Shown: positions 1 through 9,034, counted from the first letter of the stretch. The stretch is DNA of 64,000 nucleotides from Brenneria izadpanahii (GCF_017569925.1 NZ_CP050854.1:3162001-3226000), one strand, 5' to 3'. Program-made: numbers and translations. Notes: generated by a model not told the origin, from the sequence alone.

Positions 1-248
1 ATATCGACAAAATCGCGGCGCAAAGAGGGTTCCCCGCCGGTGAGACGCACTTTCTCCGTGCCTAATTCGGCAAACGCGCGGCTAACGCGACGGATTTCGT
101 CGAGAGACAGAAAGCGGCGTGAGCTATCGCCATTCGGCTTATAACCATCCGGCAGGCAGTAGGTACAACGAAAGTTACAGACATCAGTTATCGACAGACG
201 CAAATAGTAAAATTTGCGCGCGAACGCATCGGTCAGTTGACTAACCAT
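1..248 (-). CDS. moaA: GTP 3',8-cyclase MoaA, N-terminal part (runs off the window)
   Basis: First step of molybdenum-cofactor synthesis: radical-SAM rearrangement of GTP to 3',8-cyclo-GTP in the cytoplasm. Only about the first 82 codons are present, reading leftward from the ATG at 248-246. The radical-SAM cysteine motif CNFRCTYC is at about residues 24-31 and is followed by the MoaA-type [11 protein letters not shown] stretch. The gene lies directly behind a Moco riboswitch and is divergent from yvcK, as in E. coli. Identification is secure; the rest of the gene is outside the window. Confidence 0.95.
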   Translation of the reverse strand, partial: MVSQLTDAFARKFYYLRLSITDVCNFRCTYCLPDGYKPNGDSSRRFLSLDEIRRVSRAFAELGTEKVRLTGGEPSLRRDFVD

Positions 249-266
249 AAACACCTTTCCAAATAC

Positions 267-375
267 GGGAGATGCAGGCATTTCTACCTCGCACCCTGGT
301 GACGCTAAGGTCACGGCCAGGGCGCCCTATGATGCGCAACGCACACACCACTTAGGCGCCAAGGCTAGGAGTTTG
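267..375 (-). promoter_or_regulatory. Moco (molybdenum cofactor) riboswitch upstream of moaA
   Basis: On the minus strand the moaA leader shows the elements I associate with the Moco RNA: ACTCCTAGCC at the 5' end, GTGTGTGCGTTGCGCATCATAGGGC in the middle (written here only as 373-370 and about 345-320), a GCCGTGACC/GGTCAC-type stem, and AGGTAGAAATGCCTGCATCTCCC-like sequence just before the ribosome binding site at the 3' end. These were matched from memory of the E. coli moaA leader. It should repress moaA when cofactor is plentiful. Confidence 0.8.
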
Positions 376-389
376 ATTCCAGTCTATTA

Positions 390-408
390 TTTGACAACTA
401 TAGTCAAA
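390..408 (-). promoter_or_regulatory. Inverted repeat in the moaA promoter region
   Basis: TTTGAC and GTCAAA flank a 7-base centre. On the minus strand it contains TTGACT, a possible -35 element for moaA, so a protein bound here could control moaA transcription. The -10 is not convincing: the best candidate, TAGACT, has a short 15-base spacing. Confidence 0.3.
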
Positions 409-657
409 CAATACAGACGCGGAACCGTGATTTTCGTAACAAAGTCTACCGCCAAACACCGTGCTCCGTCACTTTAAAATACGATATGTACTTTGATATA
501 TAACGGTTTTTCTTTATTACCAAGGTACAGAATACGCGAAAATAGTTTGTGGAAACTGTCACAGGTCACACCTGCGAGATGATCTTTCGCCTTTTATAGC
601 GAAATCGGCTACCTTACCGGCGGCAGTTGTCACTTCAGTTCAGTTATAAGGGTTTCT

Positions 658-1596
658 ATGTTCAAACGCACGTTGGCCGATCTTGATCGGGTTGTCGCCC
701 TGGGGGGCGGACACGGCTTAGGTCGGGTAATGTCTTCGCTTTCCTCGCTGGGTTCCCGTCTGACCGGGATTGTCACCACCACGGACAACGGCGGCTCGAC
801 CGGAAGAATTCGCCGCGCCGAGGGCGGCATAGCCTGGGGCGATACCCGTAACTGCCTGAATCAGTTGATTACCACGCCGAGCGTCGCCTCCGCCATGTTT
901 GAATACCGCTTTAACGGCAGCGGCGAGCTGGCGGGGCATAATCTGGGCAACCTGATGCTAAAGGCGCTCGATAATTTGAGCGTTCGGCCGTTGGAAGCCA
1001 TTAATCTGCTGCGTAATCTCTTAAAAGTGGACGCCTTCCTCATTCCGATGTCCGAACAGCCGGTTGATTTAATGGCGATAGATGAACAAGGCAATCCCGT
1101 CTATGGCGAAGTTGAAGTCGATCAGCTCCCTACCTTACCGCAGGATCTGATGCTGTTCCCCTCCGTCACCGCCCCGCTTGAGGCGCTGGACGCTATTTCC
1201 TCGGCCGATCTGATCCTGATCGGCCCCGGCAGCTTTTTGACCAGTCTGATGCCGCCGCTGCTGCTCGACGATCTCAGCCATGCTCTGAGCGGCACCGCCG
1301 CGCCTATCATTTATATCGATAATCTTGGCCGCGAGCTCAGCCCAAGCGCCGCCGGCATGACGCTGCAACAGAAACTGGAAATGATGGAGAAGCATATCGG
1401 CGCGGGACGCATAAACGTTATTATCATGCCGCCCGGCCCGGCGGCGGCGCCCGACGGCTGCATTCTGATCCAGCAGCCGTTGGAAGCGGCCGACATCGCC
1501 TACCGCCACGACAGGAAGTTACTCTACGCCGCCATTGAAAAAGGGTTATCCGCCTTAACGTCAACCGAACAAACGCGCTCGTTCGGAGCTTATTGA
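658..1596 (+). CDS. yvcK: YvcK/YbhK family protein (gluconeogenesis factor, CofD-like fold)
   Basis: A 312-residue protein of the YvcK/CofD superfamily. The N-terminal nucleotide-binding loop [12 protein letters not shown] (about 12-23), [13 protein letters not shown] (about 40-52) and the GDTRNCL motif (about 61-67) are typical. In Bacillus the family binds UDP-sugars and is needed for growth on gluconeogenic carbon; the enterobacterial role is poorly known. It is divergent from moaA as in E. coli, but its usual neighbour uvrB is here about 16 kb away. The ATG at 658 has only a weak ribosome binding site. Confidence 0.93.
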   Translation: MFKRTLADLDRVVALGGGHGLGRVMSSLSSLGSRLTGIVTTTDNGGSTGRIRRAEGGIAWGDTRNCLNQLITTPSVASAMFEYRFNGSGELAGHNLGNLMLKALDNLSVRPLEAINLLRNLLKVDAFLIPMSEQPVDLMAIDEQGNPVYGEVEVDQLPTLPQDLMLFPSVTAPLEALDAISSADLILIGPGSFLTSLMPPLLLDDLSHALSGTAAPIIYIDNLGRELSPSAAGMTLQQKLEMMEKHIGAGRINVIIMPPGPAAAPDGCILIQQPLEAADIAYRHDRKLLYAAIEKGLSALTSTEQTRSFGAY

Positions 1597-1761
1597 TTAT
1601 TAACGTATGGCAATTGGCTATGTTAAACCGAATATTTCACGTCTTATCATTCATCGATTGATTAACGGGTAGTATCTGCGCACTTCGGGTTGTGATTATA
1701 AACGCCGCCCGCGGCAAGCAGACGCCCTGCCATTCCCTTTTCATCCTCAATATTTCACGGG

Positions 1762-1797
1762 TTAGGCGCGGGGAGGATTAATTTCCCCCCGACCTAA
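1762..1797 (+). terminator. Strong hairpin downstream of yvcK
   Basis: TTAGG/CCTAA forms an outer stem and CGGGG/CCCCG an inner stem around an AT-rich loop. A T-run comes only about 16 bases later, so this may be a transcript-end structure rather than a canonical intrinsic terminator. Confidence 0.35.
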
Positions 1798-1903
1798 GCT
1801 GCCCAGTTGATGTTTTTTCCTCATATCCAAAGCCAAATTTCTTATTGGCTAATTATTAGCCTGCTTCATAAACTGACTCTGGTTAAGCATCCTAGTCTTA
1901 GGC

Positions 1904-1918
1904 TGTGAGCAGCTCACA
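1904..1918 (+). promoter_or_regulatory. Perfect 15-bp palindrome, candidate GntR autoregulatory operator
   Basis: TGTGAGC-A-GCTCACA ends 21 bases before the start codon of the GntR regulator. Its position suggests autoregulation of the regulator and the ABC/acyl-CoA ligase operon it heads. It resembles a CRP half-site pair but has the wrong centre spacing (5 instead of 6 between TGTGA and TCACA). Confidence 0.5.
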
Positions 1919-1939
1919 GAATGTATTAAGGATCTCCAG

Positions 1940-2659
1940 ATGGTTACGCTTTCACCAGAAAAAAACGCCGGAGTGTCGCAGGGCGACTCGGCCTGGCTCC
2001 GAATTCGCCACGATATTTTGTGTTGCCGGCTATTGCCCGGCGCCATGGTTACCGAACAGATGCTGATGGAGCGTTACCAGATTGGCAAAAGCAGTTGCCG
2101 CGTGGCGCTGGCGCGTCTGTGTCATGAGAATTTAACCCAGTCGCGGCCGCGCAAGGGATATCAGATAGCGCCGATCACCGTGCAGGACGTGGAAGAGATT
2201 TTCACCATCCGCGCCCAGCTTGAACCGCTGGCCGCCAGACTGGCGGTGGGACGCATAGATCTTGATTTGCTGCGCCGGCTGGAGGCCGCCTGCCGGGAAG
2301 AGATCCAGGCGCCGCTGTCGAAGCAGATCGATACCTTTATGAATGCCAATAAACGGTTTCATCTGGCGATCGCGCAAGCCTCCGGCAACAACCATTTGAT
2401 TCGCACGCTATCGAACCTGATGGATGAAATGTCGCGGCTGGTGGCGCTGGGATTCAACGTGCAGAAAACCAAACCGGAGATCAAGCACGACCATAACGCC
2501 ATGATCGAAGCCTTCAGTCAGGGAGACAGCAAGCGGGTTGAGTTAATCGCCCGCCGCCATATCGAAACCTTCCAGGTCATGACGCTGGAAAAGGTTTACG
2601 CCACCTTGAGCAAAGACGGCGCCGTACTGCCGATCCTGGAACAGAGGCTGCAACTATGA
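1940..2659 (+). CDS. GntR family transcriptional regulator (FCD subfamily)
   Basis: A 239-residue DNA-binding regulator. The N-terminal winged helix (about 15-85) includes ILCCRLLPGAMVTEQMLMER and RPRKGYQIAPI. It is followed by an all-helical FCD ligand domain (about 90-225) with the EIFTIRAQLEPLAARLA helix and the conserved histidines KRFHLAIA and RRHIETF, which usually coordinate a metal. FCD regulators usually sense small carboxylic acids. It is the first gene of the operon: its TGA overlaps the ATG of the ABC ATPase (ATGA), so the two are translationally coupled. An AAGGA ribosome binding site precedes the ATG. Confidence 0.9.
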   Translation: MVTLSPEKNAGVSQGDSAWLRIRHDILCCRLLPGAMVTEQMLMERYQIGKSSCRVALARLCHENLTQSRPRKGYQIAPITVQDVEEIFTIRAQLEPLAARLAVGRIDLDLLRRLEAACREEIQAPLSKQIDTFMNANKRFHLAIAQASGNNHLIRTLSNLMDEMSRLVALGFNVQKTKPEIKHDHNAMIEAFSQGDSKRVELIARRHIETFQVMTLEKVYATLSKDGAVLPILEQRLQL

Positions 2660-3435
2660 CCATGCTGCGACAAACAACGCCGCCGTCTGCGCTGGCGGCG
2701 GACACGCCGCCGATACAGACCAAAGGCATCAGTAAAGCGTTCGGCGCATTACAGGTACTGCGCAATATCGACTTAACCCTCCATCAGGGGGAGATCCTGG
2801 CGCTGCTCGGCCCTTCCGGCTGCGGCAAAAGTACGCTGCTGAATATTTTATCCGGCCTGCTGCGCGCCGATAGCGGTTCGCTGACCATTCAGGGCGATGA
2901 CGCGGCGCATTTCCGAAACTGGCAGCGCATTGGCTATCTGTTTCAGGAAGATCGTCTGCTGCCCTGGCGCACGGTACAGCAAAACGTGAACTTCGGTCTG
3001 GAGAATCTGCGTCTTAGCCAAGCCGAGCGGCGGCGGCGGGTGGCGGATGCGCTGCATCTGGTCGGACTGGCCGACTTTACCCGCTACTGGCCGTATCAGT
3101 TGTCCGGCGGCATGCGAAGCCGGGTGGCGCTGGCGCGCAGCCTGGTGACAGAGCCTGAAATCCTGCTGATGGACGAGCCTTTTTCCAAGCTCGATCCGCA
3201 AACCCGCGGCACGATGCATGACGAAATTCTGCGCATCCAGAGCCTGACCGGGATGTCGATTGCGCTGGTTACCCACGATGTGGAAGAGGCGGTGGTGCTG
3301 GCCGACCGGGTGGTGATATTTAAACCCCACCCCGGACATATCCACCACATTCAACCTATCGATCTGCCGCGCCCGCGCTTGCCCACCAGCCAAGCGGTCA
3401 GCGAGCAGATACGCCTGCTGCGGCTGGAGGTTTGA
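2656..3435 (+). CDS. ABC transporter ATP-binding protein, nitrate/sulfonate/taurine type
   Basis: A 259-residue ATPase subunit of an SsuB/TauB/NrtD-type importer. Walker A GPSGCGKST is at about 54-62, the Q-loop at LFQEDRLLPW (about 95), the signature LSGGMRSRVALARSL at about 151-165, Walker B ILLMDEPF at about 171-178, and the H-loop VTHD at about 203-206. QEDRLLPW is characteristic of this family. It pairs with the permease and binding protein immediately downstream. The substrate cannot be read from the ATPase. Confidence 0.93.
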   Translation: MTMLRQTTPPSALAADTPPIQTKGISKAFGALQVLRNIDLTLHQGEILALLGPSGCGKSTLLNILSGLLRADSGSLTIQGDDAAHFRNWQRIGYLFQEDRLLPWRTVQQNVNFGLENLRLSQAERRRRVADALHLVGLADFTRYWPYQLSGGMRSRVALARSLVTEPEILLMDEPFSKLDPQTRGTMHDEILRIQSLTGMSIALVTHDVEEAVVLADRVVIFKPHPGHIHHIQPIDLPRPRLPTSQAVSEQIRLLRLEV

Positions 3436-3436
3436 C

Positions 3437-4210
3437 ATGTCACGCGCTCGTTCTCTGTCATCGCTGGTCGCGCAACGTCTGATCCTGCTGGCGCTGTTTA
3501 TGTTGATATGGTGGCTGGCGGCGCTGCGGATGCCGTCATTCATCCTGCCTGGACCGGAAAAAACCTGGCAGGCGCTGCTGCTGCTGTGGCGCAACGATAC
3601 GTTGCTGAATGATATCGGCGTGACCCTGTCCCGCGTGGCGATGGGCTTTGCCTTTGCCACCCTGATCGGCACTCCGCTGGGGCTGGCGCTGGGAGCCAGC
3701 CGCCGTCTGGCCCGCTTCTTCGAACCGCTGCTGGCGGTGTTTAATAGCGTGTCGTCGGCAATCTGGGCCATTTTCGCCATCATCTGGTTTGGCATTTCCA
3801 ACGCTACGACGGTATTCGTGGTGTTTATGACCGCCATGCCGCTGATCCTGACCAACGTCTGGCAAGGGGCGCAAACCGTGGAGTCCCAGTATGTCGAGCT
3901 GGCGCGCAGCTTCCGCATGAACCGCCGGCAAACGCTGGTGAAAATCTATCTGCCGACCATTCTGCCCTATTTCTTCTCCGGCGCACGGCTGGCTTTCGGC
4001 TTCGGCTGGCGCGTATCGCTGGTGGCCGAAACGCTGGGCGCATCGAACGGTATCGGCTACCGCCTGCGTCAGGCGGGCGATCTGGTGCAAACCGATCAGG
4101 TGTTCGCCTGGACGGTGCTATTGGTCACTCTCATGCTGCTGCTTGAGGGCGGCATTTTAAAACCCCTGGAACGCCGTTTGTTCCGCTGGAAAAAACTCAC
4201 ACAGGAATAA
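3437..4210 (+). CDS. ABC transporter permease, SsuC/TauC family
   Basis: A 257-residue inner-membrane permease with about six hydrophobic segments, the first at residues about 12-32. The BPD_transp_1 EAA-loop region is around VESQYVELARSFRMNRRQTLVKIYLP (about 153-178). It begins 1 base after the stop of the ATPase gene and is followed by the binding-protein gene after 4 bases. Together the three genes form a complete importer. Confidence 0.92.
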   Translation: MSRARSLSSLVAQRLILLALFMLIWWLAALRMPSFILPGPEKTWQALLLLWRNDTLLNDIGVTLSRVAMGFAFATLIGTPLGLALGASRRLARFFEPLLAVFNSVSSAIWAIFAIIWFGISNATTVFVVFMTAMPLILTNVWQGAQTVESQYVELARSFRMNRRQTLVKIYLPTILPYFFSGARLAFGFGWRVSLVAETLGASNGIGYRLRQAGDLVQTDQVFAWTVLLVTLMLLLEGGILKPLERRLFRWKKLTQE

Positions 4211-4214
4211 CGCG

Positions 4215-5207
4215 ATGAAACACATCATTACCGCGGCCTTGATGGTCGCCGGGACGCTGTTTGCCCAAAATATCTCCGCGGCGGAAAAAGTACGCATCGG
4301 TTACTGGACCAGCGGCGTCAGTCTCGGCTACGGCGCAGTGCTGGAAAGCACCGATTTTCTGGCTCGTCACGGCATCGATGCCGAATTTATTCACTTCCCG
4401 GACGTCAATGCGCCGGTAAAAGCGCTGGCTTCCGGCTCCATCGACCTGGCATTCGGCGCGCCGCTGGCGGGTATTCTCAGCACCGCGGCGGAGGGCGTGC
4501 CGGTGAAAATCTTCGCCGCCACCCAGCCGGCCGACGTGCAGTTTGTGGTCCCGGCCGACTCGCCTATCAGCCAATTTTCCCAGTTGAAAGGCAAAAAGAT
4601 CGGCATGTCTCCGGCCGGCTCGTCCGTGGCGGTGATCGCCGGCGCCATACTGGCCGGCAACTACGATATCAAACCGGCGGATTTCTCGCTGGTGGGCGGC
4701 AACGAATCGCGGCTGGCGCAATTCCTGTCGCAAAAGCAGGTCGATGCGGCGGCGCTGCGCTCGGTGACCATCGCGCAATTGGATGAACTGCAAGTCAAAC
4801 CGCTGGGCAGCTTCGCCGATGAATGGCGCAAGCTCACCCACAGCGACGCCGTTCCCTACATCGGCATCGGCGCCGTACGCAGCGATCTGATCGATAAACA
4901 GCCGGATACCGTCGCCAGGGTAATCGCCTCGCTGCGCGATACGCTGATCTGGGGACAGGCGCACCCGGACGAGGTGGTCGGCATTCTGCAGAAAAAGGCC
5001 AATCTGCCGCAAAAAGACGCTGAAGTTTACGTCAGCCGCTGGGAGAGCATGAACCGGATGTCGTTTGAACCGGCCGATATCGATACGTTGAAACTCCAGC
5101 ACAAGGTATTCGTCGAAAGCGGCGCGATCAAAGGCCAACTGAGCGATGACCTGTTCGTCACCGGCCCTTATCAACAGGCGAAGTCCATTCAATCTCTGGC
5201 CCAATAA
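4215..5207 (+). CDS. Periplasmic substrate-binding protein, NMT1/SsuA-like
   Basis: A 330-residue binding protein with a Sec signal peptide (positively charged start, hydrophobic core, cleavage probably after ISAA at about 23). The mature protein has the NMT1/SsuA fold: RIGYW near the start, GSIDLAFGAPLAG at about 75, LKGKKIGMSPAGS at about 120 and VARVIASLRD near 230. Family members bind sulfonates, nitrate, thiamine precursors or aromatic acids. Because a thioesterase and an acyl-CoA ligase follow in the same operon, I favour an organic (perhaps cyclic or aromatic) acid; this is inference. Confidence 0.88.
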   Translation: MKHIITAALMVAGTLFAQNISAAEKVRIGYWTSGVSLGYGAVLESTDFLARHGIDAEFIHFPDVNAPVKALASGSIDLAFGAPLAGILSTAAEGVPVKIFAATQPADVQFVVPADSPISQFSQLKGKKIGMSPAGSSVAVIAGAILAGNYDIKPADFSLVGGNESRLAQFLSQKQVDAAALRSVTIAQLDELQVKPLGSFADEWRKLTHSDAVPYIGIGAVRSDLIDKQPDTVARVIASLRDTLIWGQAHPDEVVGILQKKANLPQKDAEVYVSRWESMNRMSFEPADIDTLKLQHKVFVESGAIKGQLSDDLFVTGPYQQAKSIQSLAQ

Positions 5208-5233
5208 CCCCCTACCGACAGGAGAAACATCAG

Positions 5234-6250
5234 GTGAGCAATACCATGAAAGCACTGATACTGACGCAGCACGGCGACCTTGATCGGCTAAAAGTCGTCG
5301 ACGACCATCCCCGGCCGACGCCGCAGCCAGGGCATGTGGTGATCCGCGTCGGCGCGTCGTCGTTTAACTATCACGACGTGTTTACCGTACGCGGAATGCC
5401 GGGTATTACCGTGCCGCTGCCGGTGGTGCCCGGTCTGGATTTAGCCGGCGCCGTCAGCGCCGTCGGCGACGGCGTCGAGGGCTGGCGCATCGGCGACCGG
5501 GTGCTGGTCAATCCGTTGAAACCCTCCGTGGGACTGATGGGCGAGATGATCGACGGCGGCATGGCCGAATATGCGCTGGCGGATGCCGCTCAGTTGATTG
5601 CGCTGCCGGACAACGTTAGCTTCGCCCAGGCGGCGGCCCTGCCGGTCGCTTACGGCACCGCGCACCGCATGCTGATCACCCACAACACCATCAAAGCCGG
5701 CGATCGCGTGTTGATTCTCGGCGCCAGCGGCGGCGTCGGCAGCGCCTGCGTGGTGCTGGCCAAACGGCTGGGGGCCGAAGTCATCGCCTGCGCCGGCAGC
5801 ACGCAAAAAGCCGACGCGCTGCGCGCGCTTGGGGCCGACCATGTAATCAACTACCGGGAAACCGACTTCTCAAAATGGGCCATCGCCACCTACGGCAAAC
5901 CACAGCGCCGCACCTATGAAGGCGGCGTCGATGTGGTGATCAACTTCACCGGCGGCGATACCTGGCGGCCATCGCTGCGCTGTCTAAAGCGCGGCGGCAC
6001 GCTGCTGGTGTGCGGCGCGACCGCCGGTTACGACCCGCAGGAAGATCTGCGTTATGTCTGGAGTTTCGAACTGACTATCAAAGGCTCCAACAGTTTCTAT
6101 ACCGACAACCTGAGCGCCCTGCTGAAGATGGTGGCGCAAGGCGAAATCGATCCGCTGATCGACCGGGTTCTGCCGCTGGAACAGGCCGGCGAAGGACTCA
6201 GACTGATCCGCGATCGGGAAGTGCTTGGCAAGGTCATCGTCACGCCTTAG
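5234..6250 (+). CDS. Zinc-type medium-chain dehydrogenase/quinone oxidoreductase family protein
   Basis: A 338-residue MDR-family oxidoreductase. The GroES-like N-terminal domain contains PGLDLAGAVSAVG (about 63-75). A Rossmann NAD(P)H-binding domain follows with GASGGVGSACVVLAKRLGAEV (about 160-180, loop GASGGVG). The cysteine cluster of a structural zinc site is absent, as in quinone-reductase or enoyl-reductase-like members. The start is uncertain: GTG at 5234 is 9 bases after GGAG, and an ATG at 5246 also has a possible site. The operon context suggests reduction or oxidation of a CoA-linked or ring intermediate, but the substrate is unknown. Confidence 0.82.
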   Translation: MSNTMKALILTQHGDLDRLKVVDDHPRPTPQPGHVVIRVGASSFNYHDVFTVRGMPGITVPLPVVPGLDLAGAVSAVGDGVEGWRIGDRVLVNPLKPSVGLMGEMIDGGMAEYALADAAQLIALPDNVSFAQAAALPVAYGTAHRMLITHNTIKAGDRVLILGASGGVGSACVVLAKRLGAEVIACAGSTQKADALRALGADHVINYRETDFSKWAIATYGKPQRRTYEGGVDVVINFTGGDTWRPSLRCLKRGGTLLVCGATAGYDPQEDLRYVWSFELTIKGSNSFYTDNLSALLKMVAQGEIDPLIDRVLPLEQAGEGLRLIRDREVLGKVIVTP

Positions 6251-6280
6251 TGACTAGGATAACGATTGAGGGTAACGATA

Positions 6281-6697
6281 ATGACGCAATCCGCACCGCT
6301 GAACGCCGCCGATATACAGGCGCGTTTATTACAGGGCCCCTATCACCAGTGGCTCGGTCTGGAAGTCACCTCCCTGAGCGAAGGTGAAATCGAATTAACC
6401 GCGCGCTGGCGCGAAGAGTGGGTGGTCAACTCCGCCGGAGGATACACTCACGGCGGCATCCTCGCCGCGCTTATCGACCTGACCGCTGACTGGGCGCTGG
6501 TTTCCTTTACCGGACGGGGCGTGCCGACGCTTAATCTGCACGTCGATTATCACCGTCCGGCGCGCGGCGACCTTACGGCCCGCGGCCGGGTGATCAAAGC
6601 GGGTAAGCAGGTATCCTGCGCCGAAGCCCAGCTGTTTGACGGCGAAGGACGGCTGGTCGCCAGCGGGCGCGGCCTTTATTCCACCGTCAGCGCCTGA
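6281..6697 (+). CDS. PaaI/hotdog-fold acyl-CoA thioesterase
   Basis: A 138-residue single hotdog-domain protein of the PaaI/YdiI class. The conserved patch NSAGGYTHGGILAALIDLTADWAL (about 50-73) carries the catalytic region typical of these thioesterases, and LNLHVDYHRPARGDL follows the standard pattern. I choose the ATG at 6281 over an upstream TTG at 6266 because GAGGG lies 8-9 bases before it. It probably hydrolyses a CoA intermediate, or rescues dead-end CoA esters, in the pathway started by the acyl-CoA ligase two genes downstream. Confidence 0.85.
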   Translation: MTQSAPLNAADIQARLLQGPYHQWLGLEVTSLSEGEIELTARWREEWVVNSAGGYTHGGILAALIDLTADWALVSFTGRGVPTLNLHVDYHRPARGDLTARGRVIKAGKQVSCAEAQLFDGEGRLVASGRGLYSTVSA

Positions 6698-6707
6698 GGA
6701 GAAAACG

Positions 6708-7496
6708 ATGCGTTTATCTCTCGATCATCTGGTGCTTAATGCGCAATTTGCAACCGATCAAGCGGCGGCGATACTGCGTCAGTTGGGCTTCATCCTGACG
6801 CCGCGCGGGTATCACTCAATGGGCTCCATCAACCATCTCGTGATGTTTGACGGACACTATCTGGAAATTCTGGGGCTGCCGCCCGGCGAGCCGGTGCGGC
6901 GGCAGGAACTGCTGGCCGGTCCGGCCGGACTCGACGGACTGGTGTTCGCCAGCCAGGATATTGCAGCCAGCGCGGCGGCCATCCGCCAGGCCGGTTTTAC
7001 TGCTCAGCCGGTTCGTTCGTTCTCCCGTCCGGTGGATATCGAGGGACAACAGCGGCAGGCGCGTTTTAGCACCGTCCATTTGGCGGCAGGCACCTTCAGC
7101 GCCGGACGAGTCTATTTCTGCCAGCACCATACCCCGGAACTGGTCTGGCGCGATGAATGGCGGCGCCATCCAAATGGCGTGACGCACATCGGCCAACTGA
7201 CCGTCGTCACCCGCGCTCCTGCGCCGCTGGCCCGGCATTATCAGGCGTTGGGGACGCTGGAGCCGGGCTTTGAACTGGCTTTTCTCGATCATGACGACTA
7301 CGCCAAGCGCTATCAGCGTCTGCTCACCGTGGATCCGGCGCGTGAGAGTCAATTTTCCGCTTTGCGTTTTCACGGCGGCGACCGTGAATGGATAGCCGCG
7401 CAGGCCCGCATCCTTGATCTGCCGTTCAGCGAACAGCCGGATCGTCTGCTGGTGGCGCTGCCCGCGTTTCATTGCCTGTTTGAGTTTCTGCCATGA
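6708..7496 (+). CDS. Glyoxalase-like (VOC superfamily) domain protein
   Basis: A 262-residue protein starting MRLSLDHLVLNA after a good AGGAG site. The motif DHLVLN, the NHLVMFDGHYLEILG strand (about 43-57) and the second half with THIGQLTVVTR match the large glyoxalase-like family (Glyoxalase_3 type). Members are typically uncharacterised metal-dependent lyases or dioxygenase-like proteins. An upstream in-frame ATG at 6636 lies inside the thioesterase gene and lacks a ribosome binding site. The last codons overlap the start of the acyl-CoA ligase gene (ATGA), so the two are coupled. The reaction is unknown. Confidence 0.75.
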   Translation: MRLSLDHLVLNAQFATDQAAAILRQLGFILTPRGYHSMGSINHLVMFDGHYLEILGLPPGEPVRRQELLAGPAGLDGLVFASQDIAASAAAIRQAGFTAQPVRSFSRPVDIEGQQRQARFSTVHLAAGTFSAGRVYFCQHHTPELVWRDEWRRHPNGVTHIGQLTVVTRAPAPLARHYQALGTLEPGFELAFLDHDDYAKRYQRLLTVDPARESQFSALRFHGGDREWIAAQARILDLPFSEQPDRLLVALPAFHCLFEFLP

Positions 7497-9034
7497 TGAA
7501 CAGTCATAATCTCGGCGTACTATTTTCCGCGCTCGGCGGCGAGCAACCGGCGTTGATCGCTCCGCGCGCCGATCGCCCGGCGCAGGTAATCAGCTACGCG
7601 CAACTTAACCGGCAGGCCGATGCCATTGGCCGCGCCCTGCTGTCGCGCGGTCTTGTTCCCGGCGATAAAGCCGCCATTCTGGCGCTTAACTCGGTGGAAT
7701 ACGTCGCCACGCTGCTGGGGATCCTGCGCGCCGGGCTGGTGGCGGTGCCGATCAATATCAAACTGCCGGTCGACGCCATCGAACATATTTTGCAAGACAG
7801 CGGCGCGCGCTTTCTGTTCGGCGACAGCGAACAGCTGGCGCGGCTCGCCAGTCCGCCGCCGTTCGCCAGTTTCAGCGACGGCGCTCTGACCGCGTTTTAT
7901 GACCAGGGGCCGCTGACGCCCTGGCAAGCGCGTCCGGATGATGTCGCGCTGCTGCTGTATACCTCCGGCTCCAGCGGGATCCCCAAAGGCGTCAGGCTAA
8001 GCCACGACAGCCACCTGTGGGTGGTGCGGACCCGTCTGGCCGCGCGCGAACTGCATGACGAACGGGTGTTGATTGCCGCCCCGTTTTATCATATGAACGC
8101 GCTGGCGCTGATCCTGCTTTCGCTGGCCAGCCGCGTCGCCACCGTCATACTGCCGCAGTTCAGCGCTCCGGCCTATATCCGCGCCATTCACGACTATCGC
8201 TGTAGCTGGCTGACGGCGGTGCCGCCGATGATCGCCATGATGCTACGGGAAAAAAGCCTGCTGGCGCAAAGCGATTTATCCTGCGTGCGGGTGGTGCGCA
8301 TGGGCTCGGCGCCGGTGAGCGCCAGCCTGATAAGCCAGATTCATCAGCTATTGCCCAAGGCGCGCATCATCAATGCCTACGGCACCACCGAAGGCGGCCC
8401 GGTGGTTTTCGGCCCGCATCCGCAAGGATTGCCGCTGCCGCCGCTGGCGACCGGCTACCCGCATCCCCAGGTTCAGTTGCGGCTGCGCGCCGCGGACGGT
8501 CAACTGTCCAACTACGGCGTGCTGGAGATGAAAAGCCCGGCGCTGATGCTCGGCTATCATCAGCGGCCGGACCTCCCCGCCCCCTTCACGCCGGACGGCT
8601 ATTACATTACCGGCGATGTGTTCCGCCGGGACGAAGCCGGCTTTTTCACCTTTATCGGACGTTATGATGATATGTTCGTCTGCGGCGGGGAAAATATCTA
8701 TCCGAGCGAGGTCGAACAGCTGCTGGAGCGCCATCCGGCGGTACAGCAGGCGTGCGTAGTGCCGGTGGCCGACGAGATTAAAGGCTGCAAACCGGTGGCC
8801 TGGGTGATATTGCGCGCCGGCCGGCAGATCGACGGCGAAGCGCTCAAAGCATTCACGCTACGGCACGGCGCCGCCTATCTGCATCCGCGCCATATCTGGC
8901 TGGTTGACCGCTTTCCGCTGGCCGGCACCAACAAAATCGATCGCAAAGCGCTGATGGCGGAAGCCGCCCGGCGCGTACGGCAGTCCGGGCCGACAGGTTC
9001 AGACAAAGAGCAGAGTAAGGAGAGTAAGGATTGA
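7493..9034 (+). CDS. Class I adenylate-forming acyl-CoA synthetase
   Basis: A 513-residue AMP-binding enzyme. The P-loop LLLYTSGSSGIPKGVRLSH is at about 152-170, the AYGTTEGGPV motif at about 296-305, the TGDVFRRDE hinge region at about 372-380, and the C-terminal lid has YDDMFVCGGENIYPSEVE and the catalytic lysine region GTNKIDRKAL near 480. The length and motifs match carboxylic acid:CoA ligases of the benzoate/cyclohexanecarboxylate/long-chain type. As the last gene of the operon it would activate the imported acid to its CoA ester. The exact acid is not deducible. Confidence 0.88.
   Translation: MMNSHNLGVLFSALGGEQPALIAPRADRPAQVISYAQLNRQADAIGRALLSRGLVPGDKAAILALNSVEYVATLLGILRAGLVAVPINIKLPVDAIEHILQDSGARFLFGDSEQLARLASPPPFASFSDGALTAFYDQGPLTPWQARPDDVALLLYTSGSSGIPKGVRLSHDSHLWVVRTRLAARELHDERVLIAAPFYHMNALALILLSLASRVATVILPQFSAPAYIRAIHDYRCSWLTAVPPMIAMMLREKSLLAQSDLSCVRVVRMGSAPVSASLISQIHQLLPKARIINAYGTTEGGPVVFGPHPQGLPLPPLATGYPHPQVQLRLRAADGQLSNYGVLEMKSPALMLGYHQRPDLPAPFTPDGYYITGDVFRRDEAGFFTFIGRYDDMFVCGGENIYPSEVEQLLERHPAVQQACVVPVADEIKGCKPVAWVILRAGRQIDGEALKAFTLRHGAAYLHPRHIWLVDRFPLAGTNKIDRKALMAEAARRVRQSGPTGSDKEQSKESKD

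Larger units (their letters stand above)
1597..1939. other. Intergenic region between yvcK and the GntR gene
   Basis: There is no credible gene in these 343 bases. They contain a strong two-part hairpin at 1762-1797 and an operator-like palindrome at 1904-1918, listed separately. This is the left edge of the block that separates yvcK from uvrB. Confidence 0.6.

Noticed and set aside
1904..1918. CRP binding site
   Set aside because: TGTGA and TCACA are separated by 5, not 6 bases; interpreted instead as a regulator operator.
2848..3918. 356-codon minus-strand frame
   Set aside because: Antisense shadow of the ABC transporter genes.
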